Made by a program: the position numbers and the translations under genes. The notes beneath the pieces are model-generated. The model did not search any database. It was not told where the DNA came from and saw nothing but the letters and a program-made list of their open reading frames with translations. Positions 1 to 6,348 of a DNA stretch of 9,248 nucleotides are shown here, one piece after another. Where the stretch lies: NCBI GenBank assembly GCA_913051905.1, contig CAJXBY010000096.1, positions 1 to 9,248 of the forward strand, in the 5' to 3' direction. Within the stretch, counting starts at the first letter, position 1. Each line of letters starts with the position of its first letter. This DNA comes from an uncultured Gammaproteobacteria bacterium (GTDB taxonomy: Bacteria > Pseudomonadota > Gammaproteobacteria > Arenicellales > UBA868).

Positions 1-520
1 AGTGCTGTTTCGGATCAGTGCTGTTGTTTCTATACGTCTCCGGGAACGGCATTGCGCGCACATCGCCTTGATTATCCCTGGGACGGGTCAGCTTGGAGAC
101 TTCCACACTGTTGCCATGGTAGGTCGCATCGGTGCAGATGATCCCACGCCCGCCTGTTGCGAGCCTAGCCATCCGCAAGGCGATTTCGTTGGCCTCCGTT
201 CCAGTACAACTGAAGATGATGCTTTGAATAGAATCATCGTGTCTGGAGGTCAAGCGTTCAGCGTAGTCGAGTATCGATTCATGCAGGTAGCGGCTGTGAA
301 CATTCAGTGTGTTGACCTGGCGTGAGACGGTTTCTACAAAGTGGGGGTGACAGTGGCCGACGCAGGGTACATTGTTGTACAGATCCATGTAGCGCCGCCC
401 GGTCTCATCATACATGTGAACGCCTTCGCCGCGTACCAGCTGTACGGGTTCTTTGTAGAACAGCGTAGACCCCTTTCCGAACAGGTCGTCCCGACGGTCA
501 AGAAGAGCTGAATTGGTCAT
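1..520 (-). CDS. Class III (PLP-dependent) aminotransferase, N-terminal part, cut by the window edge
   Basis: The reverse complement from ATG at 520 is open for 173 codons to the window edge, so the C-terminal half, including the PLP lysine, is missing. Fold type I class III landmarks are visible: a glycine/histidine stretch VPCVGHCHPHF at about residues 51-61, RYLHE at 77-81, SCTGTEANEIALRMAR at about 104-119 and the YHG triplet at 134-136. These resemble the AGXT2-like/4-aminobutyrate branch, whose members move an amino group from an amine or omega-amino acid to a keto acid in the cytoplasm. The start is supported by an AAGGA Shine-Dalgarno seven bases upstream. The ATG overlaps the stop of the upstream permease gene by four bases (ATGA, 517-520), so the two are probably translationally coupled. 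As the last visible gene of a transporter operon, it probably transaminates the imported compound or a product of it. The donor and acceptor cannot be read from this fragment. Some class III members are phospho-lyases instead. Confidence 0.9.
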   Translation of the reverse strand, partial: MTNSALLDRRDDLFGKGSTLFYKEPVQLVRGEGVHMYDETGRRYMDLYNNVPCVGHCHPHFVETVSRQVNTLNVHSRYLHESILDYAERLTSRHDDSIQSIIFSCTGTEANEIALRMARLATGGRGIICTDATYHGNSVEVSKLTRPRDNQGDVRAMPFPETYRNNSTDPKQH

Positions 521-1314
521 CTGTTTTTCCTTCTCGCCAATAGTGCTTGCAGACTGAAGCCGATGCCCAGTGCCAGTGCGCCGGCCAACACTGATAAGAA
601 TCCAACGGCTGGCACCATCGGTGTATAGCCGCCGATCATCTTTCCATAGAGCCATTCAGGAATCGTGACATCCGCACCGCTGGTGAAATAAGCCAGCGGA
701 AAGTTGCCCCAGCTGAGCAGGACCGCGAACATGAACCCCGAAAAAATACCGGGTCCTAGAAGAGGGATCGTGATATCCCGGAAAATCTGCCAGCGGGACG
801 CACCCAGATCCCCCGCTGCTTCTTCGACCGAGGCGTCATAACCAAAGGCCTGAATGGCCATGATCAACGTGACGATCGGTGCGATCCAAACCAGCTGTGC
901 GAATACGGTCGCCTGCCAGGACATCACGACGCCAAACGAATTGAACCAGAGTTGCAGCGCAAGGCCCAGCACGGATTGCGGGAAAAATACAGGTACCAGG
1001 AGAATCTGCTGGAAAAATGATTTTCCGCGCCAGTCGTGCCGGGCATAAGCAAGAGCTCCAAACAACGCCAGTACGACTGAGATAAGCGCTACACAGAACG
1101 CCACCGTCAGTGAAGTGAGGAATCCATCATGGATCTGAAGGGAAGAGAAGGTATTTTCATACCACTTCATGTCATAGCGGCGAACCGGAAAAACGAAGAA
1201 ACGGGACTTGGAGGTCGATGCCAGGGCGACGATCAGCATCGGTACGTACATCAGGACCAGTATGAATGCCAGATAGGATCTGGCTAAACGGCGGAATAGT
1301 ACGGAATCGGTCAT
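517..1314 (-). CDS. ABC transporter permease, PotC-like (second permease)
   Basis: This is an inner-membrane permease of a spermidine/putrescine-type ABC importer, 265 aa, a normal length for the family. A first membrane helix lies at about residues 14-32, followed by a periplasmic stretch and about five more hydrophobic segments (roughly 66-90, 103-122, 135-158, 188-210 and 235-258). The cytoplasmic EAA loop that docks on the ATPase is clear: EEAAGDLGASRWQIFRDITI at about 164-183, followed by PLLGPGI. The start ATG lies 14 bases after the stop of the other permease gene. I see no strong Shine-Dalgarno, so it probably depends on translation of the preceding gene. The stop overlaps the aminotransferase start. 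It should pair with the PotB-like permease to form the channel. Family assignment is secure; the substrate (polyamine, amino acid or another cationic amine) is not. Confidence 0.93.
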   Translation of the reverse strand: MTDSVLFRRLARSYLAFILVLMYVPMLIVALASTSKSRFFVFPVRRYDMKWYENTFSSLQIHDGFLTSLTVAFCVALISVVLALFGALAYARHDWRGKSFFQQILLVPVFFPQSVLGLALQLWFNSFGVVMSWQATVFAQLVWIAPIVTLIMAIQAFGYDASVEEAAGDLGASRWQIFRDITIPLLGPGIFSGFMFAVLLSWGNFPLAYFTSGADVTIPEWLYGKMIGGYTPMVPAVGFLSVLAGALALGIGFSLQALLARRKNR

Positions 1315-1328
1315 ATGGCGTGCACGGT

Positions 1329-2198
1329 CTAGCGGCTACCCAGCATTTTGTTCAGGTCAATCCTGCGCATGGCGAGAAACACCGCAGTACCAGCCAGGAT
1401 GATCAGCAATACGGCAAGCGCGGATCCACGGGGCCAGTTCTGACCAAAGGTAAAGGCCGACTCGATATCCTGCGCGATGGTGACGATGACACCTTTGCCG
1501 AGGAATTTGGCTTCGGAGAAGGCACCCAGTGATATAACAAAACACAGAAGAGAACCGATCAGGATTCCCGGCATTGCAAGCGGGATTTCAATATCCCGGA
1601 AAATTCGCCATCGGCTGGCCCCCAGATCCAGAGCCGCTTCCCGGACATCTGCTGGCACGTTTGAGAGTCCGAGCAGGATGGGAAACAACATGAAAGGCAA
1701 ATAGACATAGACCATTCCGAACACGATGGCCGGTACGTTATTGACGAGGCTTCCCGGGCCGAAGCCAAACAGATAATTGAGCCCTCCATCGAGGAAACCA
1801 CTTTTGTCAAAAAACAGTACCCAGCCCTGCAGGCGAATATTTTCTGCAACAAACAACGGTGCTATGACGAGCAGCGTGAGGATGTTTGCGACCGTGCCTG
1901 AGTGACGCTTGATGGTCAGAGCAAGCGGGTAACAGATGAGGAGAAGAATGGCCGTGCTTATGATTGCCAGAAGCAGCGACCACCCGAATGAAAGATAAAA
2001 GGTCTGCTCGATAATATCGATATAGTTTTCGAGGGTTGGGGTTCCAAATGGACTGAAAGAGCCTCTGGGCTGAACGCTGTAAAGTACTACCAGCGCCAGT
2101 GGGCCAAAGAAACCAAGCCCCAGAAGGATGAACAGGGGCGCGCTGCAGAGCAGTCCCGAAGAGAGCGTAGACCAGTGCCGGGAAATCAGTGTGCCCAT
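1329..2198 (-). CDS. ABC transporter permease, PotB-like (first permease)
   Basis: This is the other membrane channel subunit of the same importer, 289 aa, typical for PotB-like proteins. A long first helix lies at about residues 14-41, and further hydrophobic segments lie at about 72-95, 103-119, 155-178, 208-230 and 260-277. The EAA loop reads REAALDLGASRWRIFRDIEI at about 186-205, then PLAMPGI. This is nearly the same in form as the loop in its partner permease, as expected for a heterodimer on one ATPase. The gene starts 18 bases after the ATPase stop. No good Shine-Dalgarno is visible in that gap, so translation probably follows from the upstream gene. Family assignment is secure from the topology, the EAA motif and the gene order ATPase-permease-permease. 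The transported compound is not evident. Confidence 0.93.
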   Translation of the reverse strand: MGTLISRHWSTLSSGLLCSAPLFILLGLGFFGPLALVVLYSVQPRGSFSPFGTPTLENYIDIIEQTFYLSFGWSLLLAIISTAILLLICYPLALTIKRHSGTVANILTLLVIAPLFVAENIRLQGWVLFFDKSGFLDGGLNYLFGFGPGSLVNNVPAIVFGMVYVYLPFMLFPILLGLSNVPADVREAALDLGASRWRIFRDIEIPLAMPGILIGSLLCFVISLGAFSEAKFLGKGVIVTIAQDIESAFTFGQNWPRGSALAVLLIILAGTAVFLAMRRIDLNKMLGSR

Positions 2199-2216
2199 TG
2201 AAATATACGGTTGGTC

Positions 2217-3284
2217 TTACTCGGGGAACAGCATGGAGTCTTCCGCACTCCAGCCAAACCGGATCTGTTCACCAGATTCTGGTGATCCGCTTTCCCGCAG
2301 TCGTTCGACCAGAAAAGTGTCGTCGTTAATGCGGATCTGGTACTGGATTCGTGAGCCAAGCACGTATTCGTTGAACAATTCACCACTGAATACGTTGGTG
2401 TCAGCGGCTTCGTCGGCATCGACCAAGCGCATGTTTTCGGGGCGGATCATCAGGGTGCCCTGTTTGAACGAAGCATCGAGTGGGGAGGGAGGCGTGATAC
2501 TGGCTCCCAGGGATGCACACCATAGTTTCCCGTCTTGACCAGGCGTGACCGCAATCGAGTTAACTTCACCCATAAATTCCGAAACAAACCTGTTAACGGG
2601 AGAACTGTAGATCTCATGGGGGGTTCCGATTTGCGCCAGTCCGCCGTCCCGCATGACGCCAATTCGGTCCGACATCACCATGGCTTCTTCGAGCGAATGG
2701 GTGATGTAGACAAACGTCTTGCCGGTTTCCCTCTGGATATCCTTGATTTCCTTTTCCAGGGTTTTTCGCAGCCTATAATCGATGGCAGACAGGGGTTCAT
2801 CAAAGAACAGGATTTCAGGATCGAATGCCAGCGCTCTTGCCAGCGCGACTCTTTGTCTTTCGCCACCCGAACAGGTTGTGACCGGTCTGTCGTAATAGGA
2901 AATCGGAAGGTGGGAAAGTTCCAGGCAACGCGATGCTCGTTCTTTACGCTCCGCTGGCGGTGTTCCCCGGCACTTCAGTGGATACTCTACGTTGCCGCCG
3001 ACCGTCATGTGGGGGAACAGGGCCAGAGACTGAAAAACCATGCAGGTGGGGCGCCAGTTGGCCGGTCTATCGTTGATTCGCTCGCCTCGAAGCAGGATGT
3101 CACCGCGGGTCGGCTTGTCCATGCCGGCGAGCATGCGGAGCAGGGTTGTTTTGCCGGATCCGGAGGGCCCCACCAGCGTGAAGAATTCGCCTTCCTGGAA
3201 CGCGAGATTAATCTGGTTTACGGCGGCGAGATCTCCGAAATATTTATCAACCCCGCGTAATTCCATTATGGGTTCTGCTGGCAC
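2217..3284 (-). CDS. ABC transporter ATPase, PotA-like
   Basis: This is the cytoplasmic ATPase that powers the importer, 355 aa. Motifs appear in order: Walker A GPSGSGKT at 39-46, Q-loop VFQ with Gln85, signature CSGGERQ at about 138-144, Walker B ILFFDEP at 158-164 (Asp162, Glu163), D-loop SAID at 166-169 and switch His196 in YITHSLEEA. A C-terminal regulatory domain of TOBE type follows, roughly 240-355. Two motifs depart mildly from the usual text: CSGGE for LSGGQ and SAID for SALD. The catalytic residues are intact, so it should be active. The start is GTG at 3282-3284, supported by AAGGA seven bases upstream. The in-frame ATG six codons later (MELRGV) has no such site. The gene is separated from the binding-protein gene by about 206 bases carrying a terminator hairpin, so it may be expressed below the level of the binding protein. 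Confidence 0.95.
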   Translation of the reverse strand: MPAEPIMELRGVDKYFGDLAAVNQINLAFQEGEFFTLVGPSGSGKTTLLRMLAGMDKPTRGDILLRGERINDRPANWRPTCMVFQSLALFPHMTVGGNVEYPLKCRGTPPAERKERASRCLELSHLPISYYDRPVTTCSGGERQRVALARALAFDPEILFFDEPLSAIDYRLRKTLEKEIKDIQRETGKTFVYITHSLEEAMVMSDRIGVMRDGGLAQIGTPHEIYSSPVNRFVSEFMGEVNSIAVTPGQDGKLWCASLGASITPPSPLDASFKQGTLMIRPENMRLVDADEAADTNVFSGELFNEYVLGSRIQYQIRINDDTFLVERLRESGSPESGEQIRFGWSAEDSMLFPE

Positions 3285-3388
3285 GGTCTTATCCTTCCAA
3301 ATTCAGATCACATGTGTTTTAACGGATTCAAGCCTTGCCGATCCCCGAAATTACTCTGTGCAAGGGGAGAATTCCGTGAGTGACCTGC

Positions 3389-3405
3389 AGTCGACAATGT
3401 TGACT
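3389..3405. promoter_or_regulatory. Near-perfect 17-bp dyad, operator candidate
   Basis: The sequence AGTCGACAATGTTGACT is an inverted repeat with seven pairs, one mismatched pair and a single central base. It lies just past the terminator hairpin (in the minus-strand direction) and about 105 bases before the GTG of the ATPase gene. The size and position would suit a dimeric repressor or activator, but no known consensus was matched. It could be chance. Confidence 0.3.
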
Positions 3406-3444
3406 AAAAATACCAAACAGAGCGGCTGGATTCCAGCCGCTCTG
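3402..3444 (-). terminator. Rho-independent terminator between binding-protein and ATPase genes
   Basis: On the minus strand a 12-bp perfect stem (arms CAGAGCGGCTGG and CCAGCCGCTCTG at 3444-3433 and 3429-3418, three-base loop) is followed by the T-rich run TTTGGTATTTTTAG. It lies about 47 bases after the stop of the binding-protein gene. No T-run follows on the plus strand, so it works only for the minus-strand operon. The first T-run is broken by GG, so partial read-through to the ATPase and permease genes is likely. This is a common way to make more binding protein than membrane complex. Confidence 0.8.
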
Positions 3445-3490
3445 TGTCCGGCAATGATGCGATGCTTTATCGCAGGTTAAAGCTGAAAGG

Positions 3491-4768
3491 TTAGGCGCCG
3501 CGGGTTCGCTTGGCCTCTGTATACAGGTCATGCATCGCATCGTAATCGGGATTGATATCAAAATCGATGCATCGATCCACAAGTGACCCAAGCCAGGAAC
3601 CACCTTCACCCCACTGGATCGCATCTAGCTCATCCTTACTCCATCTGGACAGGCAATCCTTAGACCCCATCTGGACCACGGGGTTAAGCGTTCCGGGCGA
3701 TTTTGCTCCAACCCGGTAGGCGGCTTCGGGTGTGTGGCAATAGACCAGAAAAGCATCGGCCAGAGGTGTTGGTGAAGGGTTGGCAACAAGAGACGTCACT
3801 TCGATCCAGATGATGCCGGCCCGCCCGTTTGGATGGGAGGCGGTCTTGGTTTCTTCGGGACCTTCTATGGGGACCACGTTCATGATCTGGGTTTCGCCTT
3901 CATTGCGCGCTGCGGATGCAGTGTAGACGCTTCCCGGGAAACAGCCCACTACTTCACCCGTGATCATGTCGCGGGCCAAGGCAGCCTGGTCATCTGAGAC
4001 TTTCTTCGCGTTCTTGAACAGCTTGAAGATCATCTCCTTGTAGGCCGCCATCTCGGCATCTGTGTGTTTTCGGAACGGTGTAAATCCGGCTGCCATGCAG
4101 GCGTGCATGATGACCCAGTTCTCGTAATCAAGAATCGCATATTTGCCGGCGGCGCCTTCGATCATTTCGGCATAACCGCCTTTCTCCAGAGTATCGGCGC
4201 TGATGAGATCGCTGTTGATCACCATCGCCGACGGACCATAACGCTGGATAATTCCAAGTAGATGGTCGCCGCTCACATCTAGAGTCCAATGATAGGGCCA
4301 TTCAAAACCGGGAACGTTCATGTCATAGAGAGGCTGGTATTTTTCTTTGTCGAGCGGTGTGATGAGCCCTTCCGGATACAGCATTTTCCGTTGCCAGGCG
4401 TTGTTCAGGTTAATCACGTCCCAGGTCTTTGTGCCGCCGCCACGGAGATTGTTGACCGCAGCTGGGTCGGAGATAAGCATCTGAGGATTGACCTTCGCTC
4501 CGGTCTCGCGGCTGAAGGGATCCAGAACGGGCTCTTCGGTATAACCTTCCCACGCATGGATATTGAGTTCCATCCGGTGATTACCGCCGGCAAGATCAGC
4601 TTTTGTCTTTTCCCAGAGCTGGTTTGCATAGTCGGCACCGGAATCTGCACGGACCGGCATTGTCGGTAGCATTCCAGCCGCGCCGATGGTCGCTGCAAGG
4701 GTGGCCGAACTTCGGATAAATTCCCGCCTCGAAGACGAGAAGCTCCGATAGATGTTCTTGTTGATCAT
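3491..4768 (-). CDS. Polyamine-type ABC solute-binding protein with Tat signal
   Basis: This is the periplasmic receptor of the importer, 425 aa, a normal size for PotD-like proteins. The N-terminus has a twin-arginine motif SRREFI at 13-18, a hydrophobic stretch at about 20-35 and a likely signal peptidase site near VRA/DS at 41-42. This indicates export in folded form by the Tat system. The mature part has features of the spermidine/putrescine-type binding-protein family: NIHAWEGYTEEPVLDPF near 69-85, a WDVINLNNAW stretch near 115-124, and a late segment listing NPVVQMGSKDCLSRWS. The start ATG has AGGAG (4775-4779 on the plus strand) six bases upstream. It is the first gene of the minus-strand operon, facing away from the GcvPA-like gene across a 197-base control region. 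The binding-pocket residues could not be mapped by eye, so the ligand is open; an amine or amino acid is likely from the neighbours. Confidence 0.93.
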   Translation of the reverse strand: MINKNIYRSFSSSRREFIRSSATLAATIGAAGMLPTMPVRADSGADYANQLWEKTKADLAGGNHRMELNIHAWEGYTEEPVLDPFSRETGAKVNPQMLISDPAAVNNLRGGGTKTWDVINLNNAWQRKMLYPEGLITPLDKEKYQPLYDMNVPGFEWPYHWTLDVSGDHLLGIIQRYGPSAMVINSDLISADTLEKGGYAEMIEGAAGKYAILDYENWVIMHACMAAGFTPFRKHTDAEMAAYKEMIFKLFKNAKKVSDDQAALARDMITGEVVGCFPGSVYTASAARNEGETQIMNVVPIEGPEETKTASHPNGRAGIIWIEVTSLVANPSPTPLADAFLVYCHTPEAAYRVGAKSPGTLNPVVQMGSKDCLSRWSKDELDAIQWGEGGSWLGSLVDRCIDFDINPDYDAMHDLYTEAKRTRGA

Positions 4769-4797
4769 GGTGGTCTCCTGATGTAGTTGGACTAAAA

Positions 4798-4814
4798 GCC
4801 CGGCCTTTGCGGGC
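4798..4814 (-). terminator. Terminator-like hairpin in the leader of the binding-protein gene
   Basis: Read on the minus strand, a 5-bp GC stem (GCCCG and CGGGC) with a seven-base loop is followed at once by TTTTAG. It ends about 30 bases before the ATG of the binding-protein gene. No minus-strand gene lies upstream that would need ending. It therefore may be an attenuator in the mRNA leader, or may simply stabilise the 5' end. The neighbouring GCCT at 4818-4815 can pair with AGGC at 4806-4803, giving an alternative fold. Confidence 0.4.
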
Positions 4815-4825
4815 AGGCGCCGAAA

Positions 4826-4834
4826 AATATATCA
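4826..4834 (-). promoter_or_regulatory. Candidate extended -10 promoter for the transporter operon
   Basis: On the minus strand TGATATATT contains a TGn extension and a -10 box TATATT with five of six consensus bases. Transcription would begin near 4819 and give a leader of about 50 bases before the binding-protein ATG. No good -35 box lies 16-18 bases upstream, which is tolerated by extended -10 promoters. Confidence 0.35.
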
Positions 4835-4861
4835 CACTATCTTGAACGGTACGGGGCTGAT

Positions 4862-4888
4862 TTGGCCAACACCATTCCTCGTTATAAG
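4862..4888 (+). promoter_or_regulatory. Candidate promoter for the Gcv-like operon
   Basis: TTGGCC at 4862-4867 and TATAAG at 4883-4888 could be -35 and -10 boxes, but the 15-base spacer is shorter than ideal. Transcription would begin near 4895, 21 bases before the leader ORF. The -35 box lies in the 8-bp palindrome TTGGCCAA (4862-4869), a possible regulator contact point between the divergent operons. Confidence 0.3.
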
Positions 4889-4915
4889 ATCGCTTTGATT
4901 CCTGGAGAATAGGCT

Positions 4916-4969
4916 ATGCAAATACCAGCCACCATCGAGTCAATCGAACAGGTCTCGTCAAGCCCATGA
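4916..4969 (+). CDS. Possible 17-codon leader peptide overlapping the GcvPA-like gene
   Basis: An ATG at 4916 has a GGAG site (4904-4907) eight bases upstream and opens a short frame, MQIPATIESIEQVSSSP. Its TGA (4967-4969) overlaps the ATG of the next gene as ATGA. The GcvPA-like gene itself has only a weak AGG about 13 bases from its start. Ribosomes ending on the short frame may therefore restart on the main gene. The peptide is not rich in any one amino acid, so classic amino-acid attenuation is not indicated. It could be a chance ORF, but the combination of a good ribosome site and an exact overlap makes coupling plausible. Confidence 0.4.
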   Translation: MQIPATIESIEQVSSSP

Positions 4970-6348
4970 CTGCTTATCCTTACATTCCCAATGCGCTACC
5001 CGAGATTCAGCGGCGGATGCTGAGGGAAATCGGACTCGACTCGATCGACCAGCTCTACGACACCATCCCCGAGCGTATCAGGTTCCGTGGTTCCCTCGAT
5101 CTGCCGCCCAGGATCCACTCAGAGGTGGATCTGCGGACACATATAGAGGCACTGCTTGCCAATAACATGCACACCGAAGAGTATCTGTCGTTCCTTGGTG
5201 GGGGATGTGCCCGGCACTACGTTCCTGCCGTCTGTGACGAGATTGCCCAGCGCGGGGAGTACCTCACGGCTTACGTGGGTGATCCACATATTAATCCTGG
5301 TCAGTACCAGGCTCTTTTCGAATTCCAGAGCATGCTCGGTGCCTTGACAGGTATGCAGGTAGTGACGCCGCCGACCTATGATGGATCCGGGGCTGCGGCC
5401 AGCAGCCTGGCCATGGCGGCACGGATCACCGGTCGTAGGCGTGTTCTTCTGCTAGGTGCCGTTGGGGTAGATCGGTGTTCCCAGTTCCAGAATTTTCTGG
5501 CACCGACTGTGGATATCGACCTGGTGGGTTGGGATCAGGAAACCGGTCTGATCTCACAAACGGAACTCGAGGCCAAATTGGGTGACGATGTCGCGGCGGT
5601 CTATTTTGAGTGTCCGAGCTATCTTGGGTTTATCGATACGCAGATGGCACAGTTGACCGCACTGGCGAAAGCGTGTGGGGCGCTCTCGGTTGTCTATGTC
5701 GATCCGATCTGTCTCGGGGTGTTGGCAGCACCCCGTGACTACGGAGCTGATATCGTCTGCGGAGACCTGCAGTCGCTGGGCCTGCACATGAATGCCGGGG
5801 GTGGTCTGGCAGGATTCATTGCCACGCCGGATGAAGAACGCTTTGTGGCCGAGAACCCGGCCATACTGATCAGTGGTGCACCCAAGCCCGGTGGCCAGGG
5901 CTGGTCTTTCGCCTGGTGCACTTTCCATCGGACTTCGTACATTAAAAGAGAAGACACCCAGGACTATTACGGCACGACCCAGTGGCTGTGGGGCATCATC
6001 GCCGGGGTCTATATGGTGTTGATGGGCCCGGATGGGCTTGCCGAGATGGGGAACACGATCGCGCAGCGCGCAGCCTATGCTAGAAACCTGATTTCAGCTA
6101 TCGATGGAGTGACGGTGATGGCGCCAGGTACCCCGTGTTTCAAGGAATTCGTTATCCGTTTCGATCACAGCACCGCAACTGTTGCCGGGGTGAATGAGCG
6201 GCTGAGGGCCCAGGGGATCTTCGGAGGTAAGGATCTGAGTGGCGAGTTTCCACAACTGGGTCAGAGCGCTCTTTGCTGTGTTACTGAACAGCACAACAAA
6301 GAAGACCTCGATCGGTTTGCCGGGGCCTTGTCGGAGGCTCTCGCATGA
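4966..6348 (+). CDS. GcvPA-like protein (glycine dehydrogenase subunit 1 family, divergent)
   Basis: This is a homologue of the first, non-lysine-bearing half of the PLP-dependent glycine decarboxylase, 460 aa, close to the usual length. The start matches the family N-terminus (YIPN at 6-9, then an IGL-SID-L helix and a DLPP stretch near 45-48). Family landmarks kept: FLGGGCARHYVPAV at about 76-89, the FEFQSMLGALTGM helix at 118-130, TYDGSGAAA at about 137-145 and GDLQSLGL at 266-273. Several signatures are changed. The family form AYTPYQPEISQG reads AYVGDPHINPGQ at 102-113. The loop usually written REKATSNICTNQ reads REDTQDYYGTTQ at 328-339. GGPYLGFFA becomes GGGLAGFIA at 278-286. It would act as a partner of the next gene product in an alpha2beta2 enzyme. 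The gene overlaps that gene by ATGA. Membership of the superfamily is secure; glycine as substrate is doubtful given the altered loops. Confidence 0.88.
   Translation: MTAYPYIPNALPEIQRRMLREIGLDSIDQLYDTIPERIRFRGSLDLPPRIHSEVDLRTHIEALLANNMHTEEYLSFLGGGCARHYVPAVCDEIAQRGEYLTAYVGDPHINPGQYQALFEFQSMLGALTGMQVVTPPTYDGSGAAASSLAMAARITGRRRVLLLGAVGVDRCSQFQNFLAPTVDIDLVGWDQETGLISQTELEAKLGDDVAAVYFECPSYLGFIDTQMAQLTALAKACGALSVVYVDPICLGVLAAPRDYGADIVCGDLQSLGLHMNAGGGLAGFIATPDEERFVAENPAILISGAPKPGGQGWSFAWCTFHRTSYIKREDTQDYYGTTQWLWGIIAGVYMVLMGPDGLAEMGNTIAQRAAYARNLISAIDGVTVMAPGTPCFKEFVIRFDHSTATVAGVNERLRAQGIFGGKDLSGEFPQLGQSALCCVTEQHNKEDLDRFAGALSEALA

Noticed and set aside
2..325. A plus-strand frame at the left edge
   Set aside because: The opposite strand encodes an unmistakable class III aminotransferase with GTEANE and YHG motifs through the same bases.
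2535..3260. A 241-codon open frame on the plus strand opposite the ATPase gene
   Set aside because: It is antisense to a gene with all ABC ATPase motifs; its peptide has no recognisable domain.
4895..4920. TTGATT and TATGCA as a second plus-strand promoter
   Set aside because: The spacer is only 14 bases and the -10 box would cover the leader ORF start.
4769..4965. Glycine riboswitch before the Gcv-like operon
   Set aside because: The candidate leader is only about 20-70 bases, too short for a glycine aptamer, and I see none of its conserved core.
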